Shown: positions 14,885 through 19,034 of the stretch, piece by piece
Layout of the letters: each line of letters starts with the position of its first letter
Numbering within the stretch: the stretch's first letter is position 1
Assembly (NCBI GenBank): GCA_018901355.1
Contig: JAHIEZ010000081.1
Location: forward strand, 1 to 19,034
DNA length: 19,034 nucleotides
Reading direction: 5' to 3'
From: Patescibacteria group bacterium
GTDB taxonomy: Bacteria; Patescibacteriota; Microgenomatia; UBA12405
The notes under the pieces: model-generated
What the model was told of the DNA's origin: nothing
The model's database searches: none
Seen by the model: only the letters and a program-made list of their open reading frames with translations
Translations under genes and position numbers: made by a program

Positions 14885-15562
14885 TTAAATAGATTTGTTA
14901 ATTTTTTGATGTAATTTGTTTATTTGAACATTTAGAGGTTGGGTTTGATTAAAAATGGTGGAGCTGCCACAAACCAGAATATTGGCCCCTTGAGTGATTA
15001 ATTTTGGGGCCGTTTCAAAATTAACTCCGCCATCAATCTCGATAAGTAAATTTTTATTGGATTTAGAGATTTTTTTAAGGTCAGATATTTTTCGATAAGT
15101 TGTAGCTATTAGGCTTTGACCAAGTATCCCCGGATTAATACCCATGATTACAACTAAATCGAGATCTTCAATAATGTAGTCTAAGACAGATAGAGAAGTG
15201 CCGGGGTTTAGGGCAATGCCGACTTTGGCACCATAATTTTTAATTAAATGGACTGTTTTGTGCAAATGAGGACAGGCTTCGGCGTGGATGCTTATAAAAT
15301 CGGCACCTGAGCAAATCAGGGTGGGAATGTGGTTTTCAGGATTAATGATCATTAGGTGGAGGTCGAGAGGAATACTAGTGTATTTTTTGATAGTTTTGAT
15401 TATTTCCGGAAAAACACCCAAACGGGGGACAAAAATACCATCCATGATGTCAACATGAATGAGGTCAATGCCACCCTTTTTTAACAACTTTAAGTCGTGT
15501 TTTAAATTGCTAAAATCACTGCAGATAATTGAAGCGGATAATAAAAATTTAGGTTTAATCAT
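14885..15562 (-). CDS. ribulose-phosphate 3-epimerase family protein
   Basis: This 225-aa TIM-barrel protein has all the family landmarks: SASIICSDFSNL (9-20), HVDIMDGIFVPRLG (36-49), LDLHLM (66-71), INPGILGQ (142-149), EIDGGVN (175-181) and VCGSSTIF (197-204). H36, D38, H69 and D177 match the metal ligands, and D38 and D177 the acid/base pair. The family epimerises C3 of ketose phosphates: ribulose-5-P to xylulose-5-P, or D-allulose-6-P to fructose-6-P in AlsE. The start overlaps the hexuloisomerase stop by 4 bases (ATGA), and the kinase fusion begins 2 bases after its own stop. Being embedded in a glycan cluster beside a SIS isomerase suggests a specialised sugar pathway rather than only central metabolism, but a housekeeping role is not excluded. 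Confidence 0.9.
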   Translation of the reverse strand: MIKPKFLLSASIICSDFSNLKHDLKLLKKGGIDLIHVDIMDGIFVPRLGVFPEIIKTIKKYTSIPLDLHLMIINPENHIPTLICSGADFISIHAEACPHLHKTVHLIKNYGAKVGIALNPGTSLSVLDYIIEDLDLVVIMGINPGILGQSLIATTYRKISDLKKISKSNKNLLIEIDGGVNFETAPKLITQGANILVCGSSTIFNQTQPLNVQINKLHQKINKSI

Positions 15563-16113
15563 TCGAGATTGGAGTGTCTGGTTGACAGGTCGGTGCTTGA
15601 TAAGTGAAGTTTATTCATTAAAGATAAAACAAGGGCGTCATAAAAAATAAATAAGAATTGCTCGGTTAGGGTGGTCATTGGTTGAATAGAAGTTATCCGA
15701 GGATGTTTATCTGTTTTTGAAGGAGTGTCGATCTTTATGACAATGTTAGCTATTTTGGCTATGAGTGATTTTGAGTTACAAGTAATAAGGGCGATTTTAA
15801 CTTTATTTTTTTTTGCAATTTGGGCCAGATTGAGCATGGTTTTGGTTTGGCCCGAGCCGGAAGCAATTATCAGTATGTCTTTGGTAGATAAGTGAGGAAC
15901 GTTGGTATCTTCGAAATAAAAAGATTTAAAACCAAGGTGAGACAATCTCATGGAAAAAGCCCTTGAAGCATAGCCCATCCGACCAGCACCGCAACAAACA
16001 ATGTGGTTTGAAGAAATAATATTTTTTTGTAATTTGCTAATATTAATATTAGCAAATAAGTCGGATGCTTGGGTAAGTTCTGTAATAATTTGCTTAAGAT
16101 ATTTTTTTATCAA
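15559..16113 (-). CDS. hxlB: 6-phospho-3-hexuloisomerase (SIS domain)
   Basis: This 184-aa SIS-domain protein closely follows the HxlB/PHI family from end to end. It has VCCGAGRMGYASRAFSMRLSHLG (split as CGAGRMGYASRAFS at 41-54 and MRLSHLGF), IIASGSGQTKT (82-92), and SIQPMTTLTEQ (142-152). The family-specific ending is FIFYDALVLSLM...STRHSNLE, with E151 and H180 at conserved positions. PHI interconverts D-arabino-3-hexulose-6-P and fructose-6-P in the ribulose monophosphate pathway, but no hexulose-6-phosphate synthase is visible here. The start is a TTG at 16113: the frame has no ATG near the N-terminus, and this start aligns with known family N-termini. It begins a group of three genes after a 103-base gap, so it may have its own promoter. 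Confidence 0.88.
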   Translation of the reverse strand: MIKKYLKQIITELTQASDLFANINISKLQKNIISSNHIVCCGAGRMGYASRAFSMRLSHLGFKSFYFEDTNVPHLSTKDILIIASGSGQTKTMLNLAQIAKKNKVKIALITCNSKSLIAKIANIVIKIDTPSKTDKHPRITSIQPMTTLTEQFLFIFYDALVLSLMNKLHLSSTDLSTRHSNLE

Positions 16114-16216
16114 AATCGTATTTAATGTATTTACTGATTTTATTGTACGCTAGTTTTATTTGAGAATATATATGTAAAATAATACCGTAAAAATGGTCAA
16201 ATATTCGTATAGTGAT
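16114..16216 (-). other. intergenic leader upstream of hxlB
   Basis: These 103 AT-rich bases separate the O-methyltransferase stop from the TTG start of the hexuloisomerase, the largest gap inside the right-hand minus-strand group. The minus strand holds TTGACC (about 16203 down to 16198) and several weak -10-like hexamers such as TACAAT (16147 down to 16142), but no pair has standard spacing. I see no strong hairpin or terminator. A promoter here is plausible but unproven. Confidence 0.35.
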
Positions 16217-16936
16217 TTAAAGCTTAACGATAAGACACTGACTATTATTTAGTTTAACAATGGCTTCCGGTTTGTTTTGAAAAAAATTATCAAATGCTTT
16301 TCTAACCCCCGGTGCATTTTGATAGTCGTGAGAGATAATTATACCTCCGGGTGTCATTCTGGGATAAAAAAAATGCAATGCATCACGAGTGGATTTAAAA
16401 ATGTCTAAATCCAGATGAACAAAAGAAAATTTTATATTTTTGCCTATTTTTGCGGATAAAGGAAAGATTCCCGGATAAAAATGAACATTATCATATTTTT
16501 TTAAGTAGTTTTTGACGGTTTTTAAATTAGCAGTAAATTGCGATTGATGAAATTGGTTTGAATTATCTTTGGCGGATATCGATGGTAAACCTTTGAAGGT
16601 GTCAAATAAATGCAAGTTTTTGTTACCCTTGGTTTGGCAAATAAGTTTGGCAGATCCACCCTGATAGACACCGGCTTCGGCAATGTCACCTTTTATTTTG
16701 GCAGTGGCCTTAACCGTCGAATAGATTTGATAGGCCTCGATGTTTTCCAGCAACATTTCATTTTCAGTTTTTATGTGTTTTATCAGTTTTATGGCTTTCT
16801 TTTTTTGAGACTGATTAATGTAGGTAATTTCTCCATTGATAAGAGAGGTAATATGAGCCAGGTTTTTTTTGAGAAATATTAGCGGTAAATCAGACAGACT
16901 TATGGTTCGGAGTATTTTTAGATATTTTTTATTCAT
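16217..16936 (-). CDS. TylF/MycF-family O-methyltransferase
   Basis: This 239-aa protein belongs to the macrocin-O-methyltransferase family, which methylates sugar hydroxyls using SAM and a divalent metal. The SAM site is GDIAEAGVYQGGSA (83-96). LFDTFKGLPSI (110-120) is a strong family marker. FVHLDLDIFKST (172-183) and GGIIISHDYQ (197-206) supply the metal-binding acidic residues D176, D178 and D204. The N-terminal 60 residues are Lys/Ile-rich and less conserved. It begins 9 bases after the upstream methyltransferase stop and ends 103 bases before hxlB. Context suggests O-methylation of a glycan residue, either as decoration or as a chain-end cap. Confidence 0.9.
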   Translation of the reverse strand: MNKKYLKILRTISLSDLPLIFLKKNLAHITSLINGEITYINQSQKKKAIKLIKHIKTENEMLLENIEAYQIYSTVKATAKIKGDIAEAGVYQGGSAKLICQTKGNKNLHLFDTFKGLPSISAKDNSNQFHQSQFTANLKTVKNYLKKYDNVHFYPGIFPLSAKIGKNIKFSFVHLDLDIFKSTRDALHFFYPRMTPGGIIISHDYQNAPGVRKAFDNFFQNKPEAIVKLNNSQCLIVKL

Positions 16937-16945
16937 AAAACTTAA

Positions 16946-17791
16946 TTATTTATAAACCGTGGTTAAAAGTGTTTCCGGACTTAACAGTTTGAATAAGGGA
17001 TAAAACGGATAAACCAAATATTTTAAAAGGGAATGGCGCAGAGACCAAAAAAGATCCAGGGGGAAATCGTAAAAAGGGTAAGAAAATTTATACTTGGAAA
17101 AACCCGATGTTTTTAATAGCATGGCTAGACTTTTTTGACAGGGTATAAAAAGATGCCGGGGAAAGTCTAAGTGAAAATAATGTTTTTGACCGTATTTAAA
17201 ACCTAGAGATTGAGAATTTGGAGTAGAGAATAATAAGACGCCACCGGGTTTTAAGAGGCGATTAATTTTTTTTAGAGTTAATTGAGGTCGAGGAAGATGT
17301 TCGAGAACGTGCCACATAGTGACGCAATCGAATTTGGTGGAACCGAAATTAGTGGTATTAATATCGCCGGTGAATATTTTAATACCGTAGGCTGAGATTT
17401 TTTTGCTGGCGGTTTTATTTATTTCAACTCCATATTTTTTAAAATTATTTGGTAAAAAAGACAAAAATTCTCCTTGTCCACAACCAATATCTAAAATTGA
17501 AATTGACGATGGTTTTTTAAAATGTTTTTGAATTCGGATTTTTTTTAATGTGAACGTAATATACATTAGAATTTTTGTAAGGAACGAATTTGATTGATAG
17601 TAGTTTGGTTGGTAGTATCGGGAATAATATTTTGTTTGTTTTTCGATATTGTCTAAAAAGTAGGTGTGACAATGACGGCAAAAGTAAATGGTGAATTTAT
17701 CGGCAGAAACATAATGGTGACCGTGAATATTTTTTGAGTTAAAAACGCAGTTGGTGTTTGATGAGTTGCAGGATCGACATTTTATAGTCAT
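16946..17791 (-). CDS. class I SAM-dependent methyltransferase with N-terminal zinc-ribbon
   Basis: This 281-aa protein has cysteine pairs C5-x2-C8 and C38-x2-C41, a probable zinc ribbon. The methyltransferase core follows: ILDIGCGQGEFLSFLP (99-114; motif I), KYGVEINKTA (119-128), FDCVTMWHVLEHLPRP (154-169) and RLLKPGGVLLFSTPNSQSLG (178-197). HYFHLDFPRHLF (204-215) is typical of the Methyltransf_23 group associated with glycan clusters. A hydrophobic C-terminal part (about 238-272) may sit at the membrane. The ATG at 17791 directly abuts the stop of the glycosyltransferase gene, so the two are co-transcribed. The methylated substrate is presumably a lipid-linked sugar, but this is inferred from context alone. 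Confidence 0.9.
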   Translation of the reverse strand: MTIKCRSCNSSNTNCVFNSKNIHGHHYVSADKFTIYFCRHCHTYFLDNIEKQTKYYSRYYQPNYYQSNSFLTKILMYITFTLKKIRIQKHFKKPSSISILDIGCGQGEFLSFLPNNFKKYGVEINKTASKKISAYGIKIFTGDINTTNFGSTKFDCVTMWHVLEHLPRPQLTLKKINRLLKPGGVLLFSTPNSQSLGFKYGQKHYFHLDFPRHLFIPCQKSLAMLLKTSGFSKYKFSYPFYDFPLDLFWSLRHSLLKYLVYPFYPLFKLLSPETLLTTVYK

Positions 17792-18811
17792 TTATTGATT
17801 CAGAAAAATAGTATTAAAGATTTCAGAGGCTTTTTTGTTCCAGTTCCATTTGTCGATAATTAGTTTCGAGGCTTTTAGGCTGGTAGCTTGATACAATTTT
17901 TTATCATTTAAAAGACGGCAAATGTTTTTGGCAAATTGAGCGTGGTCAAAACATGGAGTTTTTATCATACCCTGAGGGTAATAAGTTTTGAGTGCAGGTA
18001 GATTGAAAGAGATAGCCGGTAAACCCCAGGCCATGGCTTCAGCGGCGGCCATGCCGCCACTATCAAAAATGGCAGGATGAAGTACCATTTTACTATTTTG
18101 AAATATTTCATATTTTTTTTGGCCTTCTAAAAATCCGAGAGTGGTAATATTTTTTTGGAGTTTCATATTTTTTATTTTTCGGGAAAGGTCATTTTTTAGA
18201 TCTCCGTTGCCAATGATGGCTAAACGGGAGTTTGGTTTTTGGGAAACGACTAAAGACCAAATATCAACTAACTGCAAGACCCCTTTTTGAGGATGGAGTC
18301 TGCCAATAAAACAGGCATCATAATGACGTTGGTTGACTGGAATCGGTTGGTAATTTTTTAGTGGAGAAAGATCAACACCACCCTGAACCACGATTGTTTT
18401 TTTGTGAGGAAACCTTTTTGTATCCGGTTTTGAAGTGACTAACACAAAATCAGCAAACAAATTAATCAAAAAATAACTGGGGATTTGGCCTAGGAAATAA
18501 ACAAAACCTTTTATGTATTCTTTGTTGGCTACATAGGGAGAATTTGAAGAGAATGGATTTGGTGAAAAAAGATAGAAGCCTGCCAGCCATTTGGTTGATG
18601 GTCGGAGAAGTTTTAAAAATAAAGCCGGTAGAAGGTCGGGGTAGAAATCAGAAACACTGTAAACGTAGTCAAATTTGGGTAAAAAAGGGATTATTTTTAA
18701 GGCTTTGAAAGTGCGTTTGATCTGATGTCGTACAATGTTATAAGTAGTGGGTTGGGGGTGAGGGTTGGATGTGTCCGTTTTGATAAAAGGAATTTTGTTA
18801 ATATAATATTT
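17792..18811 (-). CDS. GT4-family glycosyltransferase, lacking its N-terminal part
   Basis: The C-terminal donor domain is clear: IVVQGGVDLSPL, ACFIGRLHPQKGVLQLVDIW, KNITTLGFLEGQKKYEI and FDSGGMAAAEAMAWGLPAI. The latter carries the conserved E-x7-E-type region. A TTG at 18469 would give 225 aa, but the same frame continues upstream to 18811. It still encodes sensible GT-B N-domain sequence there: NKIPFIKTDTSN, FDYVYSVSDFYPDLLPA and KEYIKGFVYFLGQIPSYFL. A TGA at 18814-18812 then closes the frame, and no in-frame ATG exists. About 60-70 N-terminal residues are therefore missing compared with the family, and the sequence beyond about 18811 does not supply them in any minus frame. It is either a 5'-truncated gene or a chimeric join. 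The gene directly abuts the methyltransferase at 17791. Confidence 0.8.
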   Translation of the reverse strand, partial: KYYINKIPFIKTDTSNPHPQPTTYNIVRHQIKRTFKALKIIPFLPKFDYVYSVSDFYPDLLPALFLKLLRPSTKWLAGFYLFSPNPFSSNSPYVANKEYIKGFVYFLGQIPSYFLINLFADFVLVTSKPDTKRFPHKKTIVVQGGVDLSPLKNYQPIPVNQRHYDACFIGRLHPQKGVLQLVDIWSLVVSQKPNSRLAIIGNGDLKNDLSRKIKNMKLQKNITTLGFLEGQKKYEIFQNSKMVLHPAIFDSGGMAAAEAMAWGLPAISFNLPALKTYYPQGMIKTPCFDHAQFAKNICRLLNDKKLYQATSLKASKLIIDKWNWNKKASEIFNTIFLNQ

Positions 18812-19034
18812 TCATACAATAAGACAGTTGGTGATAGAATAACTTATGGCGAATTATTGATAAGATTAGGTATGTTTGAAAGAATGACGACAGATAAAGT
18901 TAACTTTTACGAATTTTTACTAAAGGTAGGTGTATTTGATAGGAACCTTACGGACGAGATAACGTATAATGATTTAAATACTATTTTTAGTGATTTGTAT
19001 AAGTCTAAGACAGATAGTATAACATTAAGTGATA
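18797..19034 (+). CDS. fragment of a repeat protein with 20-residue units (runs off right edge)
   Basis: I translated this frame by hand; it is open to the end of the window. From 18833 it consists of tandem 20-residue units, each starting with Asp: DRITYGELLIRLGMFERMTT, DKVNFYEFLLKVGVFDRNLT and DEITYNDLNTIFSDLYKSKT, then DSITLSD at the edge. The pattern is D-x-I/V-T/N-Y/F-x-E/D-L, then L/V/I, an aromatic, and a closing T. Short DSITxSD-like repeats occur in large surface or phage-type structural proteins of uncultured bacteria, but I cannot name the function. No convincing start codon is present. The in-frame ATG at 18725 would overlap the antisense of real glycosyltransferase codons, so the true 5' part is probably missing. 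The frame is unrelated to the glycan genes. Confidence 0.55.
18833..19033 (+). repeat. 60-bp periodic coding repeat (20-residue units)
   Basis: Units start at 18833, 18893, 18953 and 19013, exactly 60 bases apart. DNA identity between units is modest but the amino-acid pattern is kept (Asp first, I/V-T/N-aromatic next, Thr last), so this is an old protein-level repeat rather than a fresh duplication. Confidence 0.7.

Noticed and set aside
14885..15562. Epimerase as a hexulose-6-phosphate synthase pairing with the hexuloisomerase
   Set aside because: It carries the full set of ribulose-phosphate 3-epimerase motifs (HVDIMDG, LHLM, NPG, DGGV) and metal ligands, not those of the synthase.
18470..18811. 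Treating the region upstream of 18469 as non-coding, with the glycosyltransferase starting at the TTG at 18469
   Set aside because: The same frame continues to 18811 with convincing GT-B N-domain sequence, so the short form would discard real coding sequence.
1..19034. tRNA, rRNA, CRISPR array, transposase or insertion sequence
   Set aside because: I looked through all gaps (none exceeds about 110 bases) and the gene products; nothing matches these classes.

Overview
The window is an AT-rich, gene-dense bacterial segment devoted almost entirely to making, modifying and exporting a surface glycan. It encodes an ABC-type polysaccharide exporter, four glycosyltransferase genes, a membrane GT-C/TPR protein, two radical SAM proteins, three methyltransferases and a set of sugar-phosphate and nucleotide-sugar enzymes. 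Genes overlap or abut, Lys/Asn/Ile/Phe content is high, Shine-Dalgarno motifs are nearly absent, and GT17 and NYN-domain proteins are present. This suggests a member of the Candidate Phyla Radiation (Patescibacteria, perhaps Microgenomates-like). That placement is inference: there is no rRNA or other marker here. The standard bacterial code fits, since TGG encodes Trp and TGA is used as a stop.

Layout. (1) Minus strand, 5817 down to 1: a tight operon of ABC-2 permease, NYN-domain protein, ABC ATPase, a large GT17-coiled coil-GT2 fusion, a GT4 glycosyltransferase, and the 5' part of a zinc-ribbon methyltransferase cut by the left edge. (2) Plus strand, 5890-9791: a KdsC-like HAD phosphatase, then a TMTC-like membrane protein with TPRs overlapped by a radical SAM protein. 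(3) Minus strand, 9800-11017: a lone glycosyltransferase. (4) Plus strand, 11071-13285: a second radical SAM protein overlapped by a sugar nucleotidyltransferase. (5) Minus strand, about 18811 down to 13302: a GT4 gene lacking its N-terminus, a zinc-ribbon methyltransferase, a TylF-type O-methyltransferase, then (after a 103-base gap) a 6-phospho-3-hexuloisomerase, a ribulose-phosphate 3-epimerase-like protein, and a nucleotidyltransferase fused to an APH/choline-kinase-like domain. (6) Plus strand, about 18797 to the end: a fragment of an unrelated protein with exact 20-residue repeats, whose reading frame collides with the 5' end of the GT4 gene.

How the parts may work together (inference): epimerase, SIS isomerase, HAD phosphatase, kinase and nucleotidyltransferases could turn a ketose phosphate into an unusual activated sugar. 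Radical SAM and SAM methyltransferases would decorate it, glycosyltransferases would assemble it, and the Wzm/Wzt-like exporter would move it out.

Most notable: five transcription-unit starts each have a -10 element ending only 5-7 bases before the ATG, consistent with leaderless mRNAs. There is also a GT17-GT2 fusion with one membrane span between its domains, a putative RNase gene between the two exporter genes, two convergent paralogous nucleotidyltransferases of which the kinase-fused one has lost two signature residues, an epimerase/hexuloisomerase/kinase module that matches no pathway I can name, and a sequence junction near the right edge.
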